64,000 bases of DNA from assembly GCF_001347015.1 (NCBI RefSeq), contig NZ_CFGI01000004.1, forward strand, positions 62,001-126,000, in the 5' to 3' direction. The DNA comes from Streptococcus pneumoniae. Its GTDB lineage: Bacteria; Bacillota; Bacilli; Lactobacillales; Streptococcaceae. The first letter of the stretch is position 1. Every line of letters begins with the position of its first letter. Under the pieces are notes generated by a model. It was given only the letters and a program-made list of their open reading frames with translations, did not search any database and had not been told where the DNA came from. This document shows positions 47,372-56,433 of the stretch, piece by piece. A program made the translations under genes and the position numbers.

Positions 47372-48244
47372 TTAATCTTCACTTTCCAATAATTTCATTT
47401 CCTTCTCAATTTCTAGCATCATTCTCTGGTTCTCTTCGTGCTTGTAAAGCTGGTAAGATACTTGATAAAAACCTAGTATCCTATCCCTTTCAGCAAAGCC
47501 CTCGCTTATATTTCCCAATAAACAATACAAATCTGCTAATCGATAACTACTATTATATCTTTTACAAATAGCTATCGTTTCTGTAATTTCTTCTATAGCT
47601 TCAGATGTTCGTTCATTCAACCACAAATATCTACAATAGTTATATCGGAATTTAATCATCAATTCTAACTGTTCCAAATGATGAACAGATAGTGACTGGA
47701 GGTTCTCTTTTAAAAGTTGATAAAGTTCCTGATATGTGTCTTCCTGCCCCATATCAAAATAAAAATTAGCCAAGGTATTTCCCAGTTGTAGATAGTAAAA
47801 ATCAGATTTTTTCAGAGATAACAGTATTTTTTCTAGTTTCGCAACTGCCTCTGTTTGATGATTTAAATAACAGAATTGAACTAACGTATCAATCCAGTCC
47901 AAATAAATCTGGTCCTTAGCAGATAGACGAGCACGTTTAGATTTTTCCAGTTCATAGATGTAATGGAGAGATTCATATTCCCTCTCATCCAAAAATTTCT
48001 TAGATAGTTCTTTAAACTTATCAATATTTTCTAAACTAGAAACCTCAGTATCTTCAAAGAAATAATTCATGCTCACCTTCAATCGCTTAGATAGTTGAAA
48101 AAGTAATTCTGACCCAGGTGAGTATTTACCTTGCTCCATACGGCTAATCTGCCCTTGCTCACAAATCCCCTCAGCTAATTCTTTTTGAGATAATTTTAAT
48201 TCCTTTCTCTTATTTTTTAAGCGTGTCGCTAATAACATACCCAC
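47372..48244 (-). CDS. XRE-family regulator with TPR-like C-terminal domain (RRNPP/PlcR-like)
   Basis: 290 residues from GTG 48244, with GGAGG eight bases before it (an ATG two codons later is also possible). N-terminal helix-turn-helix LKNKRKELKLSQKELAEGIC ... ISRMEQGKYSP. The rest is helical repeats with TPR-like spacing (SAKDQIYLDWIDTLVQFCY; NTLANFYFDMGQEDTYQEL; ADLYCLLGNISEG). Such proteins often sense short peptides. It likely controls the adjacent MFS gene, and both appear to have been inserted together. No clear signal-peptide gene is visible beside it. Confidence 0.78.
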   Translation of the reverse strand: MGMLLATRLKNKRKELKLSQKELAEGICEQGQISRMEQGKYSPGSELLFQLSKRLKVSMNYFFEDTEVSSLENIDKFKELSKKFLDEREYESLHYIYELEKSKRARLSAKDQIYLDWIDTLVQFCYLNHQTEAVAKLEKILLSLKKSDFYYLQLGNTLANFYFDMGQEDTYQELYQLLKENLQSLSVHHLEQLELMIKFRYNYCRYLWLNERTSEAIEEITETIAICKRYNSSYRLADLYCLLGNISEGFAERDRILGFYQVSYQLYKHEENQRMMLEIEKEMKLLESED

Positions 48245-48355
48245 ACTTTCTTCCTCCTTGCTTTATTTATTAAAATATATCAAATCCCAAAACATGTTTC
48301 AAGTATATATTTCATATGGTTCTATTTGTATTTATACAATCTTTTATCTTTTCCA

Positions 48356-49006
48356 TCACTTCTGCTTACCTTTAAATCGCCATTGGAAGCGGATCTTGTC
48401 ATAGAAGGGAAATTCGATAAACAGGAGTCCCAAGCCCACACAGAGACTGGCAAGGACGTCTGATGGGTAATGAACTCCCAGATAGACCCTTGATACCAGT
48501 ACACTGACTAGGTAGAGACCAAGGATGATTTGCATGATTTTTCTCCAGACTGGATTTTTCATCCGTTGACTGAGAATGACAATCAGAGAGCCGACCATCA
48601 AGGTTACAGCCAGAGAATGCCCACTTGGGAAGGAAAATCCCTTCTCCTCAACCAAGTGTAAAATAGTTGGTCGTGGGCGCTGGTAGATATTTTTAAAGGT
48701 CACGATTAAAAGACCTGCCAAAGACAGATTTCCCAGCATGAAGAAACTTTCTATCTTCCACCGCTTACGATAAAAGGCAAAAGCTGTAATGACAACCCAA
48801 GTAATAATCACTGGGATATCAATCAAGCGTGTAATAGCTCGAAAAAGAAGAGTCAAATAATCTGGCAAGTCTCCGCGAATGGCCATCTGTATCGGTTGAT
48901 CAAAACCGACCAGCGTTTCAGGGTAAAATTTGACCATGTAGCCAAGAATAACGAAAAGTAAAAGGGCAAAACTGCCCTTCATTAAAAATGTTTGTTTATC
49001 TCTCAT
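48356..49006 (-). CDS. PAP2-family membrane phosphatase
   Basis: 216 residues, six membrane helices. Phosphatase motifs: KNIYQRPRP near 104, FPSGHSLAVT near 126, and SRVYLGVHYPSDVLAS near 175. It probably dephosphorylates undecaprenyl pyrophosphate or another lipid phosphate. Its start overlaps the ribU end by 11 bases, so it is cotranscribed with ribU from the FMN-controlled promoter. The 3' end is duplicated at 45797-45920. Confidence 0.88.
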   Translation of the reverse strand: MRDKQTFLMKGSFALLLFVILGYMVKFYPETLVGFDQPIQMAIRGDLPDYLTLLFRAITRLIDIPVIITWVVITAFAFYRKRWKIESFFMLGNLSLAGLLIVTFKNIYQRPRPTILHLVEEKGFSFPSGHSLAVTLMVGSLIVILSQRMKNPVWRKIMQIILGLYLVSVLVSRVYLGVHYPSDVLASLCVGLGLLFIEFPFYDKIRFQWRFKGKQK

Positions 49007-49559
49007 AATGTTTTAAGGTTGGTTTCAAGAGAACATACAACAACCAGAATGAAACGGAAAAGATTACACCCTCAATCAAGTTAAAAGGCAACACCATAGT
49101 CATTAGGTAGTTGGAAAGTCCCAAAATTTTTCCAATATCAAAGTTAGCAAACTTAGCGTACAAAGGAACAGCGTAAACATAGTTGAGAACCAACATAGCC
49201 ACGGTTAAACCAATAGTCCCAGCTAGAGAGCCTAGTAGGAAACGAAGGGGTGTCCGTTCCTTTTTCCAAATCAAAGCAAATACGATGACAAAAACTCCCA
49301 AAGCTACGATATTCATCGGCAAACCAATGTAAGTATTCACTCCTTGACTATTAAGAAGCAATTTTAAGAGTGAGCGAAGCAAGAGAATTCCTAGAGCAGC
49401 AGGCAAATCCATGACCACCAAGCCCACAAGGACTGGCAAGATACTAAATTCGATCTTGAGGAAGGACGCCGCTGGCAAAAGCGGAAAGTCAAAGTACATC
49501 AGCACAAATGAGATGGCTGATAAAATCGCAATGGTCGAAAGTCGACGTGTGTTTGTCAT
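48996..49559 (-). CDS. ribU: Riboflavin ECF transporter S component RibU
   Basis: 187 residues from MTNTRRLSTIAILSAISFVL at 49559, supported by GGAGG eight bases upstream; an ATG at 49574 is in frame. Six helices, with family features such as FPLLPAASFLKIEFSILPVL and LPMNIVALGVFV. Imports riboflavin together with a shared ECF energizing module. The FMN riboswitch immediately upstream supports the substrate. Confidence 0.93.
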   Translation of the reverse strand: MTNTRRLSTIAILSAISFVLMYFDFPLLPAASFLKIEFSILPVLVGLVVMDLPAALGILLLRSLLKLLLNSQGVNTYIGLPMNIVALGVFVIVFALIWKKERTPLRFLLGSLAGTIGLTVAMLVLNYVYAVPLYAKFANFDIGKILGLSNYLMTMVLPFNLIEGVIFSVSFWLLYVLLKPTLKHYER

Positions 49560-49727
49560 AACAGGTTCCTCCAATTTTCTATAAAATCAGAAGAAGTTAG
49601 AAAGGATTCCTCTATCTATTCTCACTTTTTATATCCCAAAAGTTCCCTCTCACTCTATTAAGGAAATTCAAGCAAGCGGTTACAGTTTAGCTATAAATCT
49701 ATCAGAACAGACAAAGCTATTCTTTCG

Positions 49728-49937
49728 TCTTCTCCCATCCAGACTATACTGTCGGTTGTGGAATCTCACCACATCAGCTTGCGCTCGCGGACTTATTTGG
49801 CTAAGATATTTTAGATTTATCTAGGCGTCGCAGTCGAAGATAATACTTAAAGTATATCGAGACAAGACAACGACGAGAAAGCTAAAATAGCTAGTCAAAT
49901 TTACCGCCGGTCGGGAATTTCACCCTGCCCTGAAGAC
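49728..49937 (-). ncRNA. FMN riboswitch (RFN element)
   Basis: On the minus strand the 5' part reads TCTTCAGGGCAGGGTGAAAT then TCCCGACCGGCGGTA, and the 3' part GATGTGGTGAGATTCCACAA followed by CCGACAGTATAGTCTGGATG and GGAGAAGA. All conserved RFN blocks are present. The variable arm between GGCGGTA and CCGCGAGCGCAAGC is unusually long, more than 90 bases with a TAGCTATTTTAG/CTAAAATATCTTA stem. It should lower ribU expression when FMN is high. Confidence 0.95.
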
Positions 49938-50000
49938 TCTTTTATCATAACAAAAAACGCTTGCAAGCGCAAGCATTTTGTTCACTTTCATTTTCATTTT

Positions 50001-50504
50001 TTATTTCAATTTATCCACTTCATAGGTATGAACAAGCTCAAGACCTGCAAAGTTCTGCTGGCGAAGAGCCTCATAGACAATCATACAGACGGTATTAGAC
50101 ACATTGAGACTGCGGACATGTTCATCATTCATAGGAATACGGAGAGCCTTCTCAGGATGTTCTCGCATAAAGTCCTCCGGCAAGCCCTTGTCTTCACGTC
50201 CAAAGAGAAAATAATGGTCTTCGTTAGTCGATAAATCCACATCAGAATACACTTTCTCAGCGAATTTAGAAATCAGATAGAGGTTGCCCTTCATCTGAGA
50301 CATGAAATCCTCCAAATTCTCGTAAAAATAAATCTCTAGCTTATCCCAATAATCCAATCCAGCTCGCTTCATCTTGCGGTCGTCAATAGGAAAGCCCATT
50401 GGCTTGATGATGTGGAGGGGAGAATTGGTCGCAGCGCAAGTACGCGCGATATTGCCTGTATTTTGTGGAATTTGAGGTTCAAATAATACAATGTGATTTG
50501 TCAT
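50001..50504 (-). CDS. trmL: tRNA (cytidine/uridine-34 2'-O)-methyltransferase TrmL
   Basis: 167 residues from [20 protein letters not shown] at 50504, with AAAGGAAG upstream. SPOUT motifs: [14 protein letters not shown], then [14 protein letters not shown] and [24 protein letters not shown], which form the knotted SAM site. It methylates the wobble nucleotide of tRNA-Leu. It follows a terminator-like hairpin. Confidence 0.92.
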   Translation of the reverse strand: MTNHIVLFEPQIPQNTGNIARTCAATNSPLHIIKPMGFPIDDRKMKRAGLDYWDKLEIYFYENLEDFMSQMKGNLYLISKFAEKVYSDVDLSTNEDHYFLFGREDKGLPEDFMREHPEKALRIPMNDEHVRSLNVSNTVCMIVYEALRQQNFAGLELVHTYEVDKLK

Positions 50505-50525
50505 GACTTGCTTCCTTTTACCATT

Positions 50526-50576
50526 GCAAAAAAATAGCCACACTGCCCGGAGTCAAGCTCAGCAAACAGCGTGGTT
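50526..50576 (-). terminator. Terminator between the ECF operon and trmL
   Basis: On the minus strand CCACGCTG and CAGTGTGG arms (one wobble) around a 21-base loop, followed by CTATTTTTTTGC. It ends the ECF operon. Because trmL starts about 25 bases later without another promoter, it may act as an attenuator of trmL. Confidence 0.7.
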
Positions 50577-50696
50577 AAGGCATCGTTAACTTACCTCACA
50601 ACAGGTTTGAAGTAAATCAGCGAAACTACTTTCTTAGTATAACACTTTCAGAATCATTGTCAATAGAAACGACTTGATTTTTTCAATTTTTTCAAG

Positions 50697-51527
50697 CTAT
50701 TTCCAAGGGTTGTAAAATCGTCCCTGATTCTGCAAGATAAGTAGTAAACTAGTTACTAAAAACAAGGCTGCCAAGAGCAAGGTAAGATAATCTCCTTTTT
50801 TCAAGGCCTGATAACTATACCATGTGCGTTTTTTCTCTTTCCCAAAGCGTCGAAGCTCCATGGCGGTCGCGATGGTATCAATGCGTTCTAGCGAACTGAA
50901 AATCAAGGGAGTTATAATGCGCAGATTGCCTTTGATTCGTTGCATAAGAGAAGCTTTCTTGGATAATTCCATCCCACGCGCTTCCTGAGACATCTTGATA
51001 GTAAAGAATTCTTCCTGCAAATCTGGAATATAGCGCAAAGTCAGGCTGACTGAATAGGCAATCTTGTAAGGCACACCGATTTGATTTAAACTGGAAGCAA
51101 ACTGACTAGGGTGGGTTGTCATCAAAAAGATAATAGCTAGAGGAATGGTGCAAAGGTACTTAATAGCTAGATTTAGCAGATAAAAGAGCTCTTGACTGGT
51201 CAGAGTGTAGGCACCGATTCCCTGCCAAATCACACTTCTCTCTCCGTAAAGTCCAACCCCATACTCGGGAGAAAAGAGATAGACCATCAAAACGTTTAAA
51301 ACGGCAAATACCGTCGCAAAAACGGCCACAAAGGAAACATCTTTAAAGCGGATTTCTGACAAATAGAGGAGAAAGACCGAAAAGATGGCAATCAGAACAA
51401 GCAGTCTGGTATCATAGCTAATCATGGCCGCCAATGACACAAGGATGAAAAAGAGGAGTTTAGCAGCTCCTGACAAGCGATGAATCACAGTATCTCTATG
51501 CTGGTAACCAATTAGTTTAGCTTGCAT
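50697..51527 (-). CDS. ECF transporter T component
   Basis: 276 residues with several membrane helices. The cytoplasmic coupling motif pair is seen as SQEARGMEL near 185 (AR-G type) and [14 protein letters not shown] near 225. It overlaps the ATPase gene by 16 bases. It transmits ATP hydrolysis to the substrate-binding S component. Confidence 0.85.
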   Translation of the reverse strand: MQAKLIGYQHRDTVIHRLSGAAKLLFFILVSLAAMISYDTRLLVLIAIFSVFLLYLSEIRFKDVSFVAVFATVFAVLNVLMVYLFSPEYGVGLYGERSVIWQGIGAYTLTSQELFYLLNLAIKYLCTIPLAIIFLMTTHPSQFASSLNQIGVPYKIAYSVSLTLRYIPDLQEEFFTIKMSQEARGMELSKKASLMQRIKGNLRIITPLIFSSLERIDTIATAMELRRFGKEKKRTWYSYQALKKGDYLTLLLAALFLVTSLLLILQNQGRFYNPWK

Positions 51528-53194
51528 CCTTCTCTCCTTTCTTTGTAAAATGCCGTTAAAGCAAGTGGATCCACGTCGAGTTTCTTTGCCAAGTTGAAGA
51601 TAGAAGTTTCTTTTAGATTGGCTTTTACTAACAGCTCAGGATTGCTCAACAGACTAGCTGGATCAGTATCGGCAATCAGTTCCCCATCCACCATGACAAG
51701 GACCCGGTCTGAATAATCCAGCATCAATTGCATATCATGCGTAATCATGACAATGGTATGACCTTTTTGATGCAGTTCTTCAAGAAATTCCATAATCTCA
51801 GTATAGTTCTTCTGGTCTTGGCCTGCAGTCGGTTCATCTAGGAGAATAATTTCAGCTCCTAAGACCAAAATTGAAGCAATGGTGACACGTTTTTTCTGAC
51901 CAAATGACAGGGCAGAAATGGGCCAATTACGGAATTCAAAAAGACCGCAGATTTTCAAGGTTTCATAGACTCTCGTTTCAATTTCCTGCTCGTCCACACC
52001 TCGCAAACGAAGTCCCAGAGCCACTTCATCAAAAATCATGTTGGTCGAAATCATTTGATTGGGATTTTGTAGTACATAGCCTACTCGTTCCGCCCGCTCT
52101 GCAACAGAATCTCCTTTTATATCCTGTCCTTCCCAAAGATAGTGGCCTTCAGTCTGGATAAAGCTACTTAAGGCCTTGGCTAGAGTTGACTTCCCTGCTC
52201 CATTTTTTCCGACAATGGCAATTTTTTCACCCTTTTTAATATCTAAATGAATGAATTTTAAAATCGGTCTATCATCATAAGAAAACGACACGTCCTCTAG
52301 TCTAAAGAGTGACTGCAATTCTGGGGTTTCTTTTACCAGTTCTGTCCGCAACTGAACCTGACCTTTTGAGATAGACAAGTTATCCAGATCTGCTAATTGT
52401 TCTTCCTTGGCTAAATCCACACCCAATTGACGGAGAGTGGTTAGATAAAGGGGTTCTCGGATTCCATTTTGGGTCAACAAATCAGTCGCCAATAACTGAT
52501 CAGGACTCCCATTAAAGAGGATGCGGCCATCGTTTATCAAGACAATCCGATCGACAGGGCGATGCAAAACATCCTCCAAACGATGCTCGATAATAAGAGT
52601 CGTCGTCCCTTCTTCCTTATGAATCTGGTCAATCAATTCGATAATATCCTGACCTGACTTGGGATCAAGATTGGCTAGTGGCTCATCAAACAAGAGAATC
52701 GGACTTTCATCAATCAAGACACCAGCTAGACTGACTCGCTGCTTTTGTCCACCTGACAAATCCTGAGGACGCTGAGACAGTAAAGAAAGAAGATCCAGCT
52801 TTTCAGCCCATTTATGAACACGGCTTTTCATCTCATCTAGAGCTGTCACATCATTTTCCAGAGCAAACGCCAAATCCTCTGCTACGGACAAGCCGATAAA
52901 CTGCCCATCTGTATCCTGCAAAACCGTGCTGACCAGATGAGATTTATCGTAGATGCTCATATCAAAGGCGGCTTGCCCCTTGATCAAAAATTCTCCAGAC
53001 ATCTGACCCTTGTAAATATTGGGAATAATTCCATTCAAACACTGACCCAAGGTAGACTTGCCTGACCCAGATGGCCCAACAATTAAGACTTTCTCTCCCT
53101 TGTAAATGGTCAAGTCCACCCCTTGCAAGGTAGCTTCTTGTTGTGTTTCATACCGGAAAGAGAAATCCTTCCACTCAATTATAGCTTCTTTCAT
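51512..53194 (-). CDS. ECF transporter fused double ATPase
   Basis: 560 residues with two ABC domains. First: Walker [11 protein letters not shown] near 38, signature LSGGQKQR, Walker [13 protein letters not shown]. Second: [10 protein letters not shown] near 330, a variant signature LSFGQKKR, and [12 protein letters not shown]. The fusion of EcfA and EcfA' in one chain is typical of dedicated (group I-like, YkoD-type) modules. It pairs with the T gene downstream and the S gene upstream. Confidence 0.9.
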   Translation of the reverse strand: MKEAIIEWKDFSFRYETQQEATLQGVDLTIYKGEKVLIVGPSGSGKSTLGQCLNGIIPNIYKGQMSGEFLIKGQAAFDMSIYDKSHLVSTVLQDTDGQFIGLSVAEDLAFALENDVTALDEMKSRVHKWAEKLDLLSLLSQRPQDLSGGQKQRVSLAGVLIDESPILLFDEPLANLDPKSGQDIIELIDQIHKEEGTTTLIIEHRLEDVLHRPVDRIVLINDGRILFNGSPDQLLATDLLTQNGIREPLYLTTLRQLGVDLAKEEQLADLDNLSISKGQVQLRTELVKETPELQSLFRLEDVSFSYDDRPILKFIHLDIKKGEKIAIVGKNGAGKSTLAKALSSFIQTEGHYLWEGQDIKGDSVAERAERVGYVLQNPNQMISTNMIFDEVALGLRLRGVDEQEIETRVYETLKICGLFEFRNWPISALSFGQKKRVTIASILVLGAEIILLDEPTAGQDQKNYTEIMEFLEELHQKGHTIVMITHDMQLMLDYSDRVLVMVDGELIADTDPASLLSNPELLVKANLKETSIFNLAKKLDVDPLALTAFYKERREGCKLN

Positions 53195-53218
53195 CTTACT
53201 CTCTTCATTCGCTTCTTC

Positions 53219-53330
53219 TACTCAATGAAAATCAAAGAGCAAACCAGGAAGCTAGCCGTAGGTTGCTCAAAACACTGTTTTGAGGTTGCCGATAGAGCTG
53301 ACGCGGTTTGAAGAGATTTTCGCAGAGTAT
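53219..53330 (-). repeat. BOX element (boxA-boxC) inside the ECF operon
   Basis: TACTCAATGAAAATCAAAGA (boxC end) to CGGTTTGAAGAGATTTTCG then CAGAGTAT (boxA end). boxB is reduced to a short GATAGAGCTGACG junction. It lies between the S-component and ATPase genes. Confidence 0.88.
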
Positions 53331-53476
53331 TAGACTTCTATTTTATCATAAATCGAACCCTTCTTGCAGTCTCTTCTCTTAAAATCTTAGCGCCAAAAAG
53401 ATTCCTAGCCTAGCTTACTTGCCTAACTAATCTATAAACATCGAAAAAGACTGGTTGCCCAGCCTTTTCTATCATT

Positions 53477-54025
53477 TTAGTCCTTTTTCAAACTTCCTGC
53501 ACGAGTTTGGGTTCCTGCATAGGCAAGCAAGAGAAGAGTTCCTGCAATAGCTACAGATACACCATTAGCAATTCCCGCAACAATCCCTTGAGCAAATACT
53601 TTTTCTGCCGCTTCTTGATAAATCACAACATCTCCAAGTGGTGCCAAGACACCCCAAACAAGAGCATTTGCAAGTAGTTGAATGAGGTTAAAAATAAGAA
53701 TATCTTTCCAGTCAAAGACACCATTGATCACGCGAACGTACTTCCTAAATAGCCCCACAGCTAGACCAAAGAGCCCGCTAGCGATAATCCAAGTCCACCA
53801 CAGACCATATCCAGCAAGAGAGTCCTTGATTGCATGACCAATCAACCCGACAAGCAAACCGATAATCGGTCCAAAAATAATAGAAAGTAGCGCTTGTACC
53901 GCATACTGAAGCTGGATACTTGTATTTGGTACAGGGGTCGGAATGTTGATCATCCCGATGACGACAAAGAGGGCAGCGCCAATTCCGACAGCAACAACTT
54001 GTTTAATTGTAAATTTGATTTCCAT
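53477..54025 (-). CDS. ECF transporter S component, UPF0397 family
   Basis: 182 residues, five or six helices. The conserved pattern [19 protein letters not shown] and IPNTSIQ-like [19 protein letters not shown], with [19 protein letters not shown], places it in UPF0397. The substrate is not certain. It is expressed with the SAM hydrolase-like gene 19 bases upstream and the ECF module downstream, which points to a methionine-, SAM- or nucleoside-related or vitamin-like substrate (inference). Confidence 0.78.
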   Translation of the reverse strand: MEIKFTIKQVVAVGIGAALFVVIGMINIPTPVPNTSIQLQYAVQALLSIIFGPIIGLLVGLIGHAIKDSLAGYGLWWTWIIASGLFGLAVGLFRKYVRVINGVFDWKDILIFNLIQLLANALVWGVLAPLGDVVIYQEAAEKVFAQGIVAGIANGVSVAIAGTLLLLAYAGTQTRAGSLKKD

Positions 54026-54043
54026 ACTATTTATTCTCCTATT

Positions 54044-54889
54044 TTATGATTCTATTTTCTTTATTTCAATGGTCCAAGATGAACCGACGCCCACATTATA
54101 AGCCTTGGCAAAGGAACCTTGGTTGATAGCCAGACCTAAACGATAGAGAGAGTTGATGTAAAGGATGGGTTGCCCAATTCTCACATCCGCAAATGATTTG
54201 CCATAGACAACCTGATTTTGATAGACCAGCATATCTGCATGATAGATAGTCACTTCAAAACGGTCACCGAATGCTGGTTCCAGCTTGTAAAATTCTTCTC
54301 GTGTGATAGAGGTCCAGAGCGAACCAAAACGCACATCCAGAATATCAATAGCTCCCTTTACCAGATGATCTTCAATGATGGTCTCTACGACTGGAAGTTC
54401 CACAATCTGATCCACACTGAGCTCCGGCCCTACTTCCTCAAAACTAATGTGACCGCTGGCCAGTTTAGCACCAGTATAGGCATAGACATCACGACCGTGG
54501 AAGGTATAAGAATGCTCTGTGTTTTGACGTCTATTGGCCACTTCAGAAATCTCACGAATAGCCACAATACCAACGTGTTTCTTGATAAAGGAAAGCGTCC
54601 CATTATCTGGCGTGACAATATATTGATTTTTTGTAGTCTTGGCAACCACGCTCTTACGTTTCGAACCGACACCTGGATCGACAACCGATACAAACGTCGT
54701 TCCCTCAGGCCAGTAATCCACCGTCTGAAAGAGACGATAGCTCCCCTCAAAAATATTATAAGGCGTGATATCGTGCGTCAAATGATGAATTTTTAAGGTT
54801 GGAGACTCTTCTAAAGCCACTCCAATCATAGCCGATACCGCACCATCAACCAGACCAAAGTCTGATTGTAATACCAGTAAATTATTATT
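54044..54889 (-). CDS. SAM hydrolase/SAM hydroxide adenosyltransferase family protein (DUF62)
   Basis: 281 residues from MNNNLLVLQSDFGLVDGAV at 54889, with AAGGAGA seven bases upstream. Family motifs: QSDFGLVDGAVSAM, VVDPGVGSKRK, TPDNGTLSF and FHGRDVYAYTGAKL. Known members hydrolyse SAM to adenosine and methionine. It is first in the ECF transporter operon. Confidence 0.87.
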   Translation of the reverse strand, partial: NNNLLVLQSDFGLVDGAVSAMIGVALEESPTLKIHHLTHDITPYNIFEGSYRLFQTVDYWPEGTTFVSVVDPGVGSKRKSVVAKTTKNQYIVTPDNGTLSFIKKHVGIVAIREISEVANRRQNTEHSYTFHGRDVYAYTGAKLASGHISFEEVGPELSVDQIVELPVVETIIEDHLVKGAIDILDVRFGSLWTSITREEFYKLEPAFGDRFEVTIYHADMLVYQNQVVYGKSFADVRIGQPILYINSLYRLGLAINQGSFAKAYNVGVGSSWTIEIKKIES

Positions 54890-55080
54890 CATTTTATCTC
54901 CTTGTATATCCTTTATCATACCATATTTCAGAGAAAGGTGCTAATAGCTATTTCAATTGATTAGGGTATAGTTTTACCTTATAGCAAATTTCCCACTAAA
55001 AGCTCTGGTAATTAGCTAGTAGGTGCATTTTTTCTTGAAAAAAGGTATGATAGTTACATAATGAAGAAGTAGGTTTTAAT

Positions 55081-56430
55081 ATGAAAATTATCCTTGTCGG
55101 AGGGGGAAAAGTTGGTTTTGCCCTCTGTCGCTCCTTGGTTGCAGAAAAGCATGATGTTTTGCTGATTGAGCAAGACGAAGCTGTTCTCAATCATATTGTC
55201 AGTCGCTTTGATATCATGGGTATCCTTGGTAACGGGGCCGATTTTGCCATTCTTGAGCAAGCCAGCGTCCAAGATTGTGATATCTTTATCACCCTGACTG
55301 AGTACGATGAAGTCAACATGATTGCAGCCGTTCTAGCCAAGAAAATGGGAGCTAAAGAGACTATCGTTCGGGTGCGAAACCCTGAATATTCTAACTCTTA
55401 TTTCAAAGAAAAGAATATTCTCGGTTTTTCTCTTATCGTTAACCCTGAGCTCTTGGCTGCCCGCGCTATTGCCAATATCATTGACTTCCCCAACGCCCTA
55501 TCTGTCGAACGTTTCTTTGGGGGACGGGTCAGCTTGATGGAATTCACTGTTAAATCCTCCAGTGGTCTTTGCCAAATGCCCATTTCTGATTTTCGGAAAA
55601 AATTTGGCAATGTCATTGTCTGTGCGATAGAGAGGGATCATCAAATTATCATTCCAAGCGGTGACATGACTGTACAGGATAAAGATAGAATCTTTGTCAC
55701 TGGTAACCGTGTTGACATGATGCTCTTCCATAATTATTTCAAGTCTCGTGCTGTGAAGAGTCTTCTTATTGTTGGAGCTGGTAGAATTGCCTATTATCTA
55801 TTAGGTATCCTCAAAGATAGTCGTATCGATACCAAGGTTATTGAAATCAATCCTGAAATCGCTAGCTTCTTTAGCGAGAAATTTCCAAACCTTCATATCG
55901 TCCAAGGAGATGGAACCGCAAAAGATATCCTGCTGGAAGAAAGTGCTCAACACTATGATGCCGTTGCGACTCTAACAGGAGTCGATGAGGAAAATCTGAT
56001 TACTTCGATGTTCCTTGACAGGGTAGGTGTACAGAAAAATATTACCAAGGTCAATCGTACCAGTCTCCTCGAGATCATCAATGCGCCTGATTTTTCAAGT
56101 ATCATCACCCCTAAAAGCATTGCCGTAGATACGATTATGCACTTTATTCGTGGTCGGGTTAATGCCCAGTATTCAGACCTTCAAGCCATGCACCATCTAG
56201 CCAATGGCCAAATCGAAACCCTGCAATTCCATATCAAGGAAGCCAATAAAATGACTGCCAAACCTCTTTCTCAACTCAAACTGAAAAAAGGGGTTCTTAT
56301 TGCGGCCATCATTCGAAAGGGCAAGACTATTTTCCCAACTGGAGAGGATATGCTGGAAGTTGGAGACAAGCTCCTAGTAACAACCTTGTTGCCAAACATC
56401 ACCAAGATTTATGACTTGATCGCGAGGTAA
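55081..56430 (+). CDS. trkA: TrkA-type potassium uptake regulatory protein
   Basis: 449 residues with two RCK halves. Each has a Rossmann nucleotide-binding motif (KIILVGGGKVGFALCRSL at 2 and SLLIVGAGRIAYYLLGIL near 225) and a TrkA_C domain (SLMEFTVKSSSGLCQMPIS; LQFHIKEANKMTAKPLSQL). It gates the TrkH channel by nucleotide and possibly c-di-AMP binding. Three bases separate it from trkH. Confidence 0.93.
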   Translation: MKIILVGGGKVGFALCRSLVAEKHDVLLIEQDEAVLNHIVSRFDIMGILGNGADFAILEQASVQDCDIFITLTEYDEVNMIAAVLAKKMGAKETIVRVRNPEYSNSYFKEKNILGFSLIVNPELLAARAIANIIDFPNALSVERFFGGRVSLMEFTVKSSSGLCQMPISDFRKKFGNVIVCAIERDHQIIIPSGDMTVQDKDRIFVTGNRVDMMLFHNYFKSRAVKSLLIVGAGRIAYYLLGILKDSRIDTKVIEINPEIASFFSEKFPNLHIVQGDGTAKDILLEESAQHYDAVATLTGVDEENLITSMFLDRVGVQKNITKVNRTSLLEIINAPDFSSIITPKSIAVDTIMHFIRGRVNAQYSDLQAMHHLANGQIETLQFHIKEANKMTAKPLSQLKLKKGVLIAAIIRKGKTIFPTGEDMLEVGDKLLVTTLLPNITKIYDLIAR

Positions 56431-56433
56431 GAG

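Noticed and set aside
54218-54796. 192-codon plus-strand frame
   Set aside because: Antisense to the DUF62 gene whose family motifs are clear; no promoter or ribosome site.
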